Below, one piece after another: positions 21,801 to 33,289 of a DNA stretch of 64,000 nt (position 1 is the first letter of the stretch; each line of letters opens with the position of its first letter). The notes beneath the pieces were generated by a model. It saw nothing but the letters and a program-made list of their open reading frames with translations, did no database searches and was not told the DNA's origin. This DNA is from Allodiplogaster sudhausi (lineage: Eukaryota; Nematoda; Chromadorea; Rhabditida; Diplogasteridae). Location: NCBI GenBank assembly GCA_945643635.1, contig CALZFC010000029.1:4069501-4133500 (forward strand), written 5' to 3'. A program made the position numbers and the translations under genes.

Positions 21801-24218
21801 CATTCATCACTTGCAAAACATATTTACACATAAAGAATGTATGCAGATTAAATAGAGATCTAAGAAGTGCTTTAATTAGTAGTTGCACTTGTGTTGCACC
21901 TATTGTTATTCTTTAATTCTAAATATTGCTTAACAGAACAAAACAACTTTTAGAGTAAATTTTACAATAAGTTTAAGAGATGCATCAGTTTTAAGGTTTT
22001 TTTTACAATAAAAAACGAAACCGCCATTTCAAGGCCGCGATCAGACACTTTGAGTCGGCTCTCGAGTCACACGGCTACGGCAACTCCGACTCGGAGATTG
22101 TAACGACACTCACCGAGCCGATCCGCCGCATCTACATGTCGGACGCGGTGGCGTTGACGCTCTCACATCGCGCCGATTTCCCGCTCCTCGACTCGGCTGA
22201 ATAGTTTGTTCCTCACGTCTTGGTTTGGATAGCCGAGTGGCATGTCGCCTGCAGTACCGAGCAGAGGGCTCGAGTTCGATTCCAACTCTGACCCGAATAT
22301 ACTGCCATCTATAGCTTCCTCGACAATTTGGAACGCGTGACGGATCCGACGTTCCTGCCAACGAATGAGGACATTCTACGCGCGCGGAGCGCCACCACCG
22401 GCATCATCGAGATCAAGTTTCCGTTCAAGGACATAGAGATGCGGTATGCATATACTCTCGACGGATTCTTTTCCTTTCTAATCTTACATGTACATATGTA
22501 CATACATTTGTATATGACGCTGCCAAGCAAATGTTCTGTCACACGATGAATATTACCATTTTTGTGGAGACGCAGACAAAAGTCCGATTCACTAATGAAA
22601 GTGCCTTGGTGTACCGTCAGGATGATCGACGTTGGTGGGCAGCGTTCGCAGCGTCGCAAGTGGCTGCACTGCTTCGACGACGTGAACAGCGTGCTCTTCA
22701 TCGTCGACGTGAGCAGCTACAACCAGTGGATCGACGCCAACGAGTTAGCAGAAGATTTCAAGGAGCGCGATCGACGAAAAATTATGTGAGAATTGAAATT
22801 TCCGCGGCCGTTTTCACTCCGCGGGTTTGTGCGACCAGCGAAATAGCACGAGCGAGAATGAGAGTGAGTACTCCTAGGGCTGACGCGGCAATTCAAACAT
22901 GCATTAAATTTTTTCGGTGATCGCCTACCCTTTAACGAGACAATCTTGTTGAGCATTGATCTTTCAAGCAGGACAATGACTTTCTTTCTAAAAGAAAAAT
23001 ATATGAAGCTTGTATACTTACATATGTAAATATCTGAACGTGCCAATATAAAACAGTTCATCTTCAAAATCTTACACAAGGTTGTGCTCGCATAAAGCTC
23101 TAAAACTTCTGTGATAGTCTCGGTCTTTATATATGATGCCTTTCAATTTTAAAAGAAATGCTCTCCATTTTTCTTCTTCAAAAAATCTCTTGAATATACA
23201 AACCCTTTAATATTGAGAAACAACGAAGTGGCTCCAGGCGAGTGCAACTCTCCATCTCCACATGGCGTCAAGCCATGGAAAAGTCTGAAGCACTCGATGG
23301 CCATCTTCCGCAGCGTCGCGCGTCATCCCGCCTTCACGCGTCACATGGCGCTCGTTCTATTCCTAAACAAGGTGCCCATTTATTTGTGTTTTCCTTTTTT
23401 GTTCACTTTTTCGCATTTGTTTTTAATAATTAATTTCTAAATATATTTAAGAAGAAAAAAGCTATGCATTTGAACATCGTAGCATTTTTTTTTTAGTTTG
23501 ACCTCTTCCGCGCCAAGATTGAACGCGCGCCACTCACGTCGTGCTTCAGAAGATATAACGGTTCTTTATAATGTTATTTTCTAATGCGTATTTTCTTTCT
23601 TAGTTTCCCGCTTTAGTTGGAAAAATATCTAAACAAAAATTATTTTGAGATACTGAGAGAGGGAAAACGAGAAAGGAGAACTTTAGGTGGCGCTAACGCT
23701 GACGCGGCCGCTGCTTACATTGCCGACCGTTTCAAGGTGCTCGTGGACCGCGCGAACGCCGGAGCGAAGAGTGATGGTCAGCTGTACGTGCACATGACGA
23801 CAGCAACGGACACGAACAATGTGGATGTGGTGAGAAGAGAGAGAGAGATAGAGAGAGAGAGAGAATAGTGTGAGATGGAGAGACTAGAGCGGAGAGAGAG
23901 CAGAAGGAGTGAAACGTTGTGAAAAACAAGATAAATAAAGAATCGTCTAATAATAAAGATAAATAAACAAAGAAAGATAAACAAGATAAATAAAGAATCG
24001 TCTAATAAAAAAGATAAATAAACAAAGAAAGATAAACAAGATAAATAAAGAATCGTCTAATAAAAAAGATAAATAAACAAAGAAAGATAAACAAGATAAA
24101 TGAAGAAATATAGAAATATGTATATTGTCTGATGGCGGGTGTTATTTTTATTCAGGTCTTCAAATCGTGCGTTGACCTAATTGTACAGCGGTATCTCAAG
24201 CAGATTGGCACCGAATGA
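15863..24218 (+). CDS. G-protein alpha subunit, copy C (complete, split by MULE)
   Basis: Exons: 15863-15889, 16008-16119, 21259-21301, 21424-21562, 22034-22203, 22315-22443, 22621-22743, 23218-23371, 23497-23560, 23687-23829, 24156-24218. They total 1167 bases, 388 residues plus stop, with all phases agreeing with copy B. Starts MTCCSFGAR (palmitoylation Cys pair, no Gly2). Motifs: P-loop GGPESGKST, switch I RARSATTG (closer to the family than copy B's SATIG), [22 protein letters not shown]; ends KQIGTE. Intron 2 carries a 4.7 kb DNA transposon and is over 5 kb long, against 71 bases in copy B, which could weaken splicing. The insert-like loop before the NRL/KSL helix (ENNEVAPGE...) is longer than in textbook G-alpha proteins and varies among the three copies. 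Confidence 0.87.
16449..17557 (+). repeat. Left TIR of MULE
   Basis: Reverse complement of the right TIR over most of its length, including a C7 run at 16797 that matches the G-run at 20820. It carries an extra segment at 17125-17350. Confidence 0.85.
17937..20049 (-). CDS. MULE transposase with FLYWCH-like N-terminus
   Basis: A spliced transposase in coding order. First an N-terminal zinc-finger-like part near 20049-19790 ([11 protein letters not shown]..., GEVQW then [13 protein letters not shown], ending [11 protein letters not shown]), typical of FLYWCH fingers. Next [15 protein letters not shown] near 19120-19190, where MULE transposases carry the first catalytic Asp. Then [13 protein letters not shown] with [16 protein letters not shown] near 18790-18900 (second Asp and the C-x-F-H helix), and [11 protein letters not shown] with [13 protein letters not shown] near 18240-18330 (third acidic region), followed by a C-terminal helical part ending near 17937. 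Exact exon limits are not fixed; one junction near 19895 seems to need a GC donor. I cannot tell whether it is active. Confidence 0.7.
20318..21175 (-). repeat. Right TIR of MULE
   Basis: Inverted copy of the left TIR; ends at the CTCTCTTAA terminus near 21175. Confidence 0.85.
22224..22297 (+). tRNA. tRNA-like sequence in G-alpha copy C intron
   Basis: 74 bases, 5' TTTGGAT against 3' ACCCGAA (six of seven paired), same D and T loop cores as 10257-10330. It takes up most of the 111-base intron between exons 22203 and 22315. Likely a pseudo-tRNA present before the B/C duplication. Confidence 0.45.
22798..22941. repeat. Copy of palindromic MITE
   Basis: Contains GCGAAATAGCACGAGCGAGA and ends TTTTTTCGGTGATCGCC, as in 7221-7412. 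It follows the DVGGQ exon of copy C. Confidence 0.5.
23926..24105 (+). repeat. ~54-base tandem repeat, three units
   Basis: Units of the form AAGATAAATAAAGAATCGTC plus TAATAAA / AAGATAAATAAACAAAGAAA repeat about three times in the last intron of G-alpha copy C; copies A and B lack it. Confidence 0.8.
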
Positions 24219-24274
24219 TCTTTTCTCTCAATAATTTCGTGAGAACATTTTTTATTATGATATATCCCTGGTTG

Positions 24275-24350
24275 TACATATGTCTCTCCTCCACGATGTT
24301 ATCACTGTTCTTACAATTAGCTATTGCGCCGATTCTCAATCCGGTAAGCC
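24275..24350 (+). pseudogene. Possible receptor TM7 fragment
   Basis: TMLSLFLQLAIAPILNP followed by GTAAGC. The DNA matches the 14355-14415 fragment (ATTCTCAAYCC with flanking bases). Both could be leftover last-TM exons of a receptor gene duplicated with the G-alpha unit. Confidence 0.3.
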
Positions 24351-25268
24351 CTTACTTTTCTCTCTTCTCTCATGCTGCTTTGCAAGTAGCGTATTTCTGC
24401 TGCCTTCGAAATAACAAGCGATATTGTGAAAGCTCTTCTTTGTCTTATTGTTCAGAAGATACTCAGGTCGAGATTCAGGAAAAAAATGGAAGGAAACAAC
24501 TTTTATTCATACAGTGTAAATTACTTACATACGTGCATTCATCCCTTTTATAAATGTATGTCTATCGCTCTAACTAACAATATGAATAAAATCGTCACAA
24601 TAGCTCTTTTGCCAGCGTACTACATACATATGTATGTATGTATACGAGTATGCCAAGAGCGGATTTATATGACGAGATACATTTCTTTGAATGGAAAAGA
24701 CTTCTTCCTTTTCCTTTATGCCTTCCTTTTATATGCATAAAAGAACAAGTCGATCGCATCAGATGGCTAAACTACGTGCGAGCGAATGTCTGTATACACA
24801 TTTTTTTAACTTTCTTTCCAAAGAAAATTTATCTCTTCTCATTAATCCGCTCTTGGCATGCGCATAGTATGCAGTGGGAAGAGCAACTGTGACAATTGTA
24901 TGCCTATAACAGCGTTGCAACGCCAAATTGTATTTGTTCAGGAAAAGCGAAGTACAATATATCAGAAATTCTATAATATTTGGACAACGCTTTGATTTGA
25001 GCGAATTTGCATTATTTTTAATAACAAGCTATTGTGACGGAAGGTTATACGAGTAAAAAGAGTAAAAGTATACTATTGTCGCTTACATATGATCCTTTAT
25101 TCCAATTAATCACAGAACAGCATCGAACCCTACCTTTAACTTGAACGACATTTCATAAACTGTTTCAGGTAGCGGTGTTTACTTCTGGGCTTAAGCCTCA
25201 AATCAAAAAAACCAATGAATCCATTACTTAAAATAGTATATATAATTCCACCAAAAGGAGACCATATG
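24351..25268. other. Gap between G-alpha cluster and small membrane-protein array
   Basis: No supportable exon; several TACATATGTATGTA-type AT-rich palindromic motifs. Confidence 0.3.
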
Positions 25269-25836
25269 TCATGCCTCCTCGCATGCCACGCATGCCTTAT
25301 ACAAGCAATAGCCACCGATCACGGTGCACCAGAAACCGATCACGATATATGTAGAGCTACAAGGAATCAAGAAATTTGCATATAAATATGAATAAATAAA
25401 TAAAGATATGTATAAATCTCTCGAACTGACAGCGTGTCATGTCCCCATGACTCTGTGCCATAGTAGCGAGTTGGACGGTAGCTCCTGCTGCTGTCACTTG
25501 ATGATCCAACATTCGAACTTCCACCTCCACCACCACCGCTGTCTCCTCCGCTTGTGCCACTGCCACGTGATGCGCTTTGACCTCGCGATGTCTCCGAGCC
25601 GCCTCCTGGCTCACAAACTATTTACATTTGACGAGAAAACATATATATTAGGTGCAAATGCTACGTGCATAGAGGTCGACATATGTATAAAACTATTGTA
25701 TGCAATGTAAATAAAGTTATAGGTATTTTCTGCATAACTCTTACAATACTAACTTTTGCAGTTGATGAGATCGCCTAAGAGAAGCGCAGTGAATACAGCT
25801 AGAAGAGCGGCGTTACATGTCAGTGCCGAACGATTT
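25269..25836 (-). CDS. Gly/Ser-rich single-pass membrane protein, copy 1
   Basis: Three exons in coding order: about 25836-25753 (signal peptide, AALLAVFTALLLGDLINCK), 25617-25431 (Gly/Ser-rich, with a run of six Gly and a Tyr-rich end) and 25356-25269 (membrane helix STYIVIGFWCTVIGGYCLYK, ending ACVACEEA). Intron phases are 1 and 2, as in the rest of the array. It lacks the PPPY tail. No in-frame Met precedes the signal peptide within its exon, so a short first exon upstream is likely. Function unknown; predicted type I surface protein with a short Cys-containing tail. Confidence 0.6.
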
Positions 25837-26084
25837 CTGGAAGAACCTTGGAATCGGTTTCAGAAGCAATTATGTGTTTATATAAGAAACATTAAACTAT
25901 ATAGAAAACAAACGCTAGAAAGTGGAAATCCTTCTCTTTTCATCTCAGAGAATTTTCTGTTTTTGAAGAAAATACGCGATAGCGGAACGGCAAGTGAGAG
26001 TTTGCCGCGGAAATTCTTGGAGTTTGGTGGTCATTGGCGAAAGTGAAAGGGAGTAAAAGAGGATGTCAAAGAAATTGAGAATAC

Positions 26085-26215
26085 GAGAGTGCGAGAGAGA
26101 TTGGAAAGAGAGACAGAGAAGAGAGAGGGAGAGAAAGAGAGGAGAGGGAGAGAGAGAGGAGAGGAAGAGAGAGAGGGAGATGGAGAGAGATAGAGAGAGA
26201 GAGTGAGATGAGAAG
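26085..26215 (+). repeat. (GA)n tract
   Basis: Purine-only GAGA-rich tract upstream of array copy 1. Confidence 0.9.
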
Positions 26216-26445
26216 GGACGTTGAGCGGTGCAAGCGTACTCGCAATGTTGTAGAGCCCCAATCGATCGCTGCTTGAATGGAAACCTCCTGACCTTCACTA
26301 CAGGATGATATGTACAACAAAACCAAAAATGCATGTTCAAATATTTTTATGTATATTTCTTTTCAAAGGATTAATTTTAGTTACATTTATACGTGAGCTG
26401 CTGTGAAACGATGCAAAAATACTGAAAGGGTGAGTAATAAGATCA

Positions 26446-26485
26446 TTTCTGATAAGAAATATGTCCCAACATATTTCTTATCAGA
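26446..26485. repeat. 17-base hairpin
   Basis: TCTGATAAGAAATATGT and its exact complement separated by CCCA. Confidence 0.75.
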
Positions 26486-27006
26486 CAGGAAATTACATTT
26501 ACACTAATCTTGAATTAATTAGTTTTACGGATTGCCACAAAGTGCAATAAGAAGACACGAGGATCAGAATGATCACAATTACAGCACCGGATGTCCTCAA
26601 TTCCAACTGGCAATCAATGTTCATAACAACAAAAAATTAAAACATCAAGGTTCACTCTAAATAAACGAGCACTAATGAATTTTGTTGTTCTCGATGTGAT
26701 CGGGCAAAGCAGCAGCAAAAAAAGTTCTAAACCAGTCATTTGAGATGAAAGACATCAGGTTGAAGACTACGGTACTGGCAAGTACTAATTGTAAGCCATT
26801 CCGACTTTCGTCACTCGGAAAATCCTCAGGAACAACAAGTGGGCCCTCTCACGAGGAAAAAACGTTTAATTTTTGATTATTAAAACTTTCAAGGTGACAC
26901 TACTCGAAGCAGAGAAGCGTGATATATGCATACATATAAGACAGTGTTAATTAAAAAAATGTATTCTTCAGGTCCGTTTAAAGGACTACATACTTTAATT
27001 TGTTCC

Positions 27007-27904
27007 CTATGCCGGTGCAATGGTGTCGTGTGCGTTTTTGGCTTGCATCGAAGGCAAATACAGACTTTCGTATGGGGGCGGCAGCGCAGACTCCACGTCG
27101 ATTTGTCGAGCATGATGAAATGAGGCCACATTCTGTGATGACTGCTCGACCTCGGGATGCAACGCCCAGTAGCAGGACAGCACCAAGGCGATGAGAACAG
27201 CGCAACCGATGCCTAGTCCCCATCTCCAACTGCAATTAAACTCTAGATTGAACCAAAATAGGAAGTGCAAAAAACATAGCATATGAATATGTATACATAC
27301 TCTATGTTTTTTTTGCACTTCCTATTTTATATACATATGTATGAAAAATAAACATTAAAAAAGTTCAAACATATATAAATATTATTAAAACCGTTTGGAG
27401 ATTCATACAATTACAACAAACCTTATCGCTGATCCTGATACTCCTCTTCCGAAAAATTTGCCACTGCTACTGCTGTGCGAGTAGAGAGCGGAGGAACCGT
27501 GCGAGCCGATCGAACGGCTCCTGCTGAAACCTCCTTTGCTTCCACCGGAAAAACCGTGACCGCGTCCACCGCTACGAGCTCCGCTTCTGCCGCGTGATCC
27601 GCCTTTACATATGTATGGTCCTTGTTGTACTTTATTTTGTAACCAAAAAGGAAGCATCAACTACAGATGCCCCTACGAAGAATATGTATAATAAGAGCAT
27701 TCAGGTCTTTAAATAAGAATAGCACTGTCTTTCTGAAGAGAAATGTATTTATCCCAGAGAAAATATAGAAATGAAAAATCAAGCTTATTTTCAAACGCGA
27801 AACACTTTAAAGAGAAAGAGAAAACACCGACTTCTCCCCTCAACGAAGAAGACGTCAGCCAGGAGAAGTAGAACAAGAATGACGCAGGCAAAGCTGTTTC
27901 GCAT
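27007..27904 (-). CDS. Gly/Ser-rich PPPY membrane protein, copy 2
   Basis: Exons 27904-27832, 27602-27422, 27229-27007; 477 bases, 158 residues plus stop, all phases agreeing. Exon 1 encodes the signal peptide MRNSFACVILVLLLLADVFF ending VEG. Exon 2 encodes a low-complexity ectodomain of Gly, Ser and Arg. Exon 3 encodes a membrane helix (SWRWGLGIGCAVLIALVLSC) and a cytoplasmic tail with the PPPY motif in ALPPPYESL, about 20 residues from the end. PPxY motifs bind WW domains, for example of Nedd4-type ubiquitin ligases; that role here is inference. The start is the first Met with a signal sequence. Its third exon is the closest relative of the last exon of the chimeric gene at 43124-44171. Confidence 0.75.
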
Positions 27905-27979
27905 GCACAGATTGCCGCTTTGACACACGCGATTTATGGAGCGATGGAGCTGGAACATCAAAGATGTAAACAAAAAGTA

Positions 27980-28500
27980 TTAATGAGGTGCACCAAGCCG
28001 AAGGCTCCACTGTTTATGTGCGAGAGAATAACTTATCTAATGGAAAGGCATGGAGAGATAGAATGACCGAGAATGAACTTTCGAAGCCTTAAAAGCGGCT
28101 GGGCCTGCCCTGAACTTTGGGGATGCCGGGGGGAGGGAGGAGCGCAAAGTGAGAGTACGTCAGCACTTTCTCACATGTGGCCAAGGAGCGGTGACAACGT
28201 CAGCAAGTGGACATTACGGAGAAGGCGGCGAGTGAGCAGCGAGAGAAAAAGAGAAAATAGAGAGCGAGAGTAACAGAGAAGAGCATCTCGTGAGAAAGGG
28301 GAACAGAAGCGATTGGAAGGAAATAGCTAGTGCAAAGTGGAGAGAGAGAGAGAGAGACGTGCAGACGGCGCAACATGTGTATGGAGCATAGTCAAAGAGA
28401 AAAAAAGGAGCCTTTTCGATGAGTCCCAATTCCGGCTTGCTAAGAATAGCGAACTTCTCCCTTCTACGAAGAAGAAGTATTGCGTCACGGCACTTTCAAT
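27980..28500 (-). promoter_or_regulatory. Upstream block of copy 2
   Basis: Contains GGAAAGGC-type, AGAGAGAGAGAG and AATAGCG short motifs in the same order as before other array members, though more diverged than the later copies. Confidence 0.35.
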
Positions 28501-29382
28501 TAGATTTCATTTTCGCTGACAGCTGACTCACAATCAGTTAGAAGTAGACAAAAAAACACACACACAAATCTGCATATGCATGTTTTCCCAACAACAACTG
28601 CGCCTATTTTTGTGGACGCTCCGGCGAATGTACGTGCATATCCGAAGAAATTCCCCATCCCCATCTTCCTTTCCTCTTCCTTCCATTATATCTCGACCTT
28701 CTTTAACTGCTAAGAAAGTGCTGTAGGCTGGTCGACATGGAAATAGTGTGTGTAGAAGAGAGAAGAAAAAAAATTTGAAAAGGAAAAAAATAAAAGATTT
28801 TTTTTAGAAAATGCCTACTACGCCTTGCTCATCGTCAACACGATTAACTTTTGCTTGATAGCTATTAGTTTCCCGAATTTACCCCGAGGATTCGTTTCCA
28901 GTCAATCGAATTTCCTCCCTTTAGCTTTCATTTGCACATGCCATACAAATCCACTGTGAATTTTTTCTATTACACTTATTATTTTTAACTAAAATTATCA
29001 TCCAGGTTTTTGTTTACTTATGTGTCATTTACAGGACAAAAATATCAACACGAAACTCATGTATCATGTCGAAGATTATATAGATCAAACAACTTTCATA
29101 CGACTGTTTATCCAAACATAGGAATCCATAACATTACCAGTATAATAACAGGAAAACGATTATTGAGGGAAAGAAAACAAATGAGGTATTTGTACGCAAC
29201 AAAATTCGTTCGGCAAGGGTGAGCAAATCATTCCCGCATATAACAATAATAGCGTGTATATTGTCATACAACGAATCATACACTACTTTGTAATAAAGAA
29301 GAAAGCACAAGTCGCTGTAATTCACTCTGTCAAAATAAAATATAAAAAAAACTACACGTATAAAACACACTTTATGTGTCTT
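28501..29382. other. Spacer between copies 2 and 3
   Basis: About 29010-29230 holds the array's recurrent 3' block (CATTTACAGGACAAAAATATCA through CAAAATTCGTTCGGCAAGGG), which also occurs at about 31870-32090 and 34310-34500. It marks the downstream edge of the duplicated unit. Confidence 0.5.
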
Positions 29383-30219
29383 TTATACGTAAGCCGGCGG
29401 TTCATTTGCGTGTTTACCTTTTGTTGTAATTGAATGCTGAACTGGAACATCGTATGGTGGCGGCAGCGCCGCCGCCTCCACGTCGACTGGTTGAGGCCTA
29501 AGAGGAACCGCTTCGCAACGTATCGTCGGCTCGTCCGTATTGCAGCACAAATAATTACAGCAGTACAGGCCGAATACAAGGATGACGATCACAAGCAGCC
29601 AGGGCCAGCTGAACAATGAAATAATGAACTTATAACGGAGCTGATCAAAAGGTATTATCAATAGGGTAAGAAACGACGTCGAAACCGGAAGGAATTGATG
29701 CATTTTCATATCGACAAAAATGATGAAATCCGCGTTTGATAATTAAAAAAAATAATGAAAAAAACACAAACGAACATAAAATGGCCAGCAAACCTGAGCC
29801 CCTCTGAATTGTAGCCACGACCAACACCCCTGAAGCCGCTACTGCTGCTCCAGTGATGGCCGGAAGAGCCATGCCAAGAAGAACCACTCGAGCCTCCTCC
29901 TCCGCTGCTGCTTCTGCCGGAAGAACCGCCACTACTGCTACGCGCGCCGCTTGTGCCGCGAGAACCGCCTTAATAAAACATTTTTTATATATTTTTATTC
30001 ATAAAATTTTATTTTGTGCTTTTTTTATTCTTTTTTTTTATGAATCGTTAAAGAAAAATGTTCAAGCAGTTAACAATGAATAATTGTTGTCTCCTTTAAA
30101 TGAAAGAATTGAGCTTTAAATTTGCCTAAAATCTCACTTTTCCCCTCGACGATGAAGATGTTCGTCAGGAGGAGTAGAAGTAGAAGAAGAATCCAGGATG
30201 GAGAGCACTTTCTCATGCA
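29383..30219 (-). pseudogene. Gly/Ser-rich PPPY membrane protein, copy 3 (frameshifted)
   Basis: Exons 30219 to about 30140 (signal peptide MRKCSPSWILLLLLLLLTNI), 29966-29794 (Gly/Ser-rich) and 29608-29383 (helix SWPWLLVIVILVFGLYCC, tail with ALPPPYDVP, end ANEPPAYV). In exon 2 the array consensus GGCGCGCGTAGC is GGCGCGTAGC. The two-base loss brings TAG into frame nine codons in and leaves the exon at 173 bases, out of phase with its neighbours. Everything else is well preserved, so the loss is recent, or it is an assembly error. Confidence 0.7.
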
Positions 30220-30559
30220 CAAAGAAGAGCAGCTACGAAGAGGTGAACCGAGCTGTAGCTGAAATGGGGAAACCTTTGACAATTCGCATAACTATCTTCC
30301 TCCGTACACATGTACATGAATATCTTGTGGGTTTGCACATTGTAAGTAACACTTATTTTGTTGTCGGAACATCTAAACCGCTAAAAAGTGAAGGGTGAAA
30401 GTTACACTCCATATATGTACATATGTATGTATGTACATAACTCACTCTTCTGTGTGAATTCAGTGAACAAAGTATCCAGGATTCATGCACGCAGAGGAAA
30501 CGAATATGGGCCGTACGTAAAAAAAAACACTCATACGAAGGGCAATTAAAGGTAAAAAT

Positions 30560-30749
30560 AAGAAGAAGAAAAAAGAAATATCTATGAAATGCTCCAAGTG
30601 AACACTACTTTTAAGAGGAGGACTAGCGGAAACCGGTCGGGGGGGGGGGGGGGAGGGGAATAGATGGTATGTCAGCACTCATCATTCATGAGAGTGTACA
30701 AGATAGAGAGAGAGTGACTGGCTAGAGACAGGTCGAGAGAAAGGAATAA

Positions 30750-30781
<32 letters not shown>

Positions 30782-31040
30782 GAAGAAAGAGAGATAGAGA
30801 GATAAAGAGAGAGAGAGAGGTAAAGAAAGGAAAAAAGAGAATGAGAAAGAGAGAGAGAGAAAGGGAGAGAAAGAAAGAAAGCGGTGTGAGTGATGTAGCA
30901 GACACAATGGACCGGAAACGGAACGAACGGCGAAAGGAAATAGCATGCTGGAGCTAGCCAATGGTGAGAAAAGAGTAGCAGTGAGAAAGAGGATAGAAGT
31001 TCCGTTTTCCAAGAATAGCGACGTGCGTCATCTTTGCTGT
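30560..31040 (-). promoter_or_regulatory. Upstream block of copy 3
   Basis: A poly-G run at 30637, a long GA tract (30700-30890), then CCGGAAACGGAACGAACGGCG, AAATAGCATGCTGG, CCAATGGTGAGA and AAGAATAGCGACGTGCGTCA. The same order of motifs precedes copies 4, 5 and the chimera. Confidence 0.5.
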
Positions 31041-32228
31041 TGATGTTCGTGTTATCGTTCTTGCTTTAATATATTCAGGTTTAATTTCCTCGATCGTTTT
31101 TACTTCCCCTTCTCTCACTTCCCTCGTTCTTTTCGAAGGCAAAATGGCTTACAATCGATACATTTATCAATTGATTCCTTTTTTCTTTTTGAAATCTTTC
31201 CCCCTCTTCCCCCTCCCCCATTCTCTCCAAAATCATTCTCATTCTTCTCTCTCTCTCTCTCTCTCTCACTCTCTTCCCGTGTACTCCCAGCGCGTTCCTT
31301 TAAGCTACACCGCCACCTCGGTCGTCATTAACCGTTGTCTAAGGGTAAGCCATGACCTTGAGTATTGCGGGTAAGGACGCTATCATTCCTCTTCTCGGTC
31401 TTCCTCTCTCCCGCTTCTCCTCTCTTCTTCCCTAATTCTACAGTCCACTCCTCCACAATCTACACAGCCTATCCGGTACTCATTTACCCTCCCTTCTTCT
31501 TTATTTTTTTCTTTTCTTCCATCCTCTGCAGGATTTCTTTGTTTCTGTATTCTTTTCTTGCTTCCTATACAATATCCTCCTCACTTTTTATTACAGCTTA
31601 CAGCCCATGTCAATTGTAAAATTTGTCGAGTAGTGCTTCATCTCAATTATAACTTGACTTGTCATTCCTATTGATTCGACTGGTCCTGAGGCAGATCGAA
31701 GTTATAAATCGTTGTTGTTCATTTGAACTCGTTGCGCAAATGTCATTCTGAGGGGGAATAATTGAGTCAGCCAATTCGAGAACCCCAGATGCAACGACAC
31801 AAGGCAGAGAAGAACAATTTAATCTTTTTTAACGAAAGTTTTCATCCAGTCTTCTTTACTTATCATGGTTGCCATTTACACGACAAAAATATCAATACAA
31901 AACCCGTGATCATATTCTCTAGGGTTATATACAAAGACTAATTGTAAGTGACTTTCATAGACGCGGTTGAGATGCAAAAACGCAAGGATCCATAACTTCT
32001 ACAGTACAAATTTAATAATGACAAACAGGCAATGATTTCTGAGGGAAAGCCAAAATGAGATTCTTTTTCGATTAAAAATGCATTTGGCAACGGCGAGATA
32101 TCACAGTCATAAAACGAAGCATACGCTATGTACATACATCAAGTGGATCTACTTTGTATAATAATGAAGAAAGCCTACTCACCATCAGTTAAGCCAATGA
32201 ATCTACATTTTGGTGCTTTATGAGTCTT
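31041..32228. other. Spacer between copies 3 and 4
   Basis: 31150-31620 is pyrimidine-rich on the plus strand with no firm gene signal. 31830-32100 is the recurrent 3' block of the array. Confidence 0.4.
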
Positions 32229-33095
32229 CTATACGTATGACGGCTCGTTTGCATGTTTGCCTTGCTCTGGTGGAAAAAGACTGTAAGGTGGCGGCTGCGC
32301 GGCTTCGGCATCGGCTACCGGAAGAGCACGCGCATCGTACGGCTGCTGCTGCGCATCGTCCGTCTCGCAGCAGCACCAGCAATAGCAGAACAGCACGAAT
32401 GCAACGGCGCAGACGCCACCGATCACAAGCAACCAGGTCCAGCTGAAAAGAGATAGATGCATCTATGAACGTATTGTAGAATAGACTTATCGAAAACAAA
32501 TATTCTCGCTCATTGTCAGAAAGTATTGCATGTCCCGTAAAGACATGAGAGAAAATAAACTCCAACACTTGAAGAATTAGACACAATTGTCGACAAAAAT
32601 ATAGAAAGTAAAATTCTTTACGGAGATTAACAAAACATACAAATACACACAAAATCACACATAAAATGGCAGCAAACCTTATCCCAGTGCCGTAGCCACC
32701 GCCACCGCCGCCCCTGCTGCCGCTGCTACTGCTGCTCGAGTAGTGGCTTGACGAGCCATGCCAAGAAGAGCCACTCGAGCTTCCCCCGCTGCCGCTGCTT
32801 CTGCCTGAAGAACCGCGACTACTGCTACGGGAGCTGCTTGAGCCGCGAGAACCGGCTAAATTTTAACTCTTTATTTTTATTTTGAAACATATTTTGGTCA
32901 AAGGAAATATATTAAATCAAAATAATCATAAACTCCAATATCCTTTTAGAGACAGAGAAGTTTTTAATTTATTAAAATACCAAATAAGATGAAATATTGG
33001 TGTAAAATATTCTCTATCTTACTTTTTCCCTCGACAAAGAAGACGTTCGTGAGGAGAAGCACAAGAAGAATCCAGGATGCGAAGCTCTTTCTCAT
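32229..33095 (-). CDS. Gly/Ser-rich PPPY membrane protein, copy 4
   Basis: Exons 33095-33023, 32855-32678, 32442-32229; 465 bases, 154 residues plus stop. The signal peptide MRKSFASWILLVLLLTNVFF ends VEGK. The ectodomain is almost only Ser, Gly and Arg, with single SSWHGSS and SHYSSS motifs and a poly-Gly end (GGGGGGYGTGI). The helix exon reads SWTWLLVIGGVCAVAFVLFC, then a Cys cluster CYCWCCCETDD suited to palmitoylation. The tail has AQPPPYSLF and ends ANEPSYV, a C-terminus that resembles a PDZ ligand (S-Y-V). Best preserved member of the array. Nearest to the first half of the chimera. Confidence 0.78.
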
Positions 33096-33289
33096 GCACG
33101 AAGAGCCGCTAGGAAGATGTGAACCGAACTGTAGCTGAAATTTGAAACCCTTTGAGAAGTTTGCGAGAGTCCAAGCAGGAAACAACGGACATATTTATAT
33201 AGGTAAATTTTGACAGTAACTCATACGAAAAGCAATTACATAGGTAAAAGGAAAATATGAAGGAAAAGGAAGCATTTATGAAATGCTCC

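Noticed and set aside
22531..22920. 129-residue plus ORF over the DVGGQ exon of copy C
   Set aside because: Wrong frame; the real exon 22621-22743 is in the frame with DVGGQ and NQW.
23926..24105. Possible CRISPR-like array
   Set aside because: Contiguous AT-rich tandem units without unique spacers, in an intron of an animal gene.
26031..26340. Minus-strand Ser/Leu-rich ORFs
   Set aside because: Three overlapping frames all arise from reading a CT microsatellite; no splice sites or Met context.
30672..31012. SLSLSLF-type minus ORFs
   Set aside because: Translation of the GA/CT tract in the upstream block of array copy 3.
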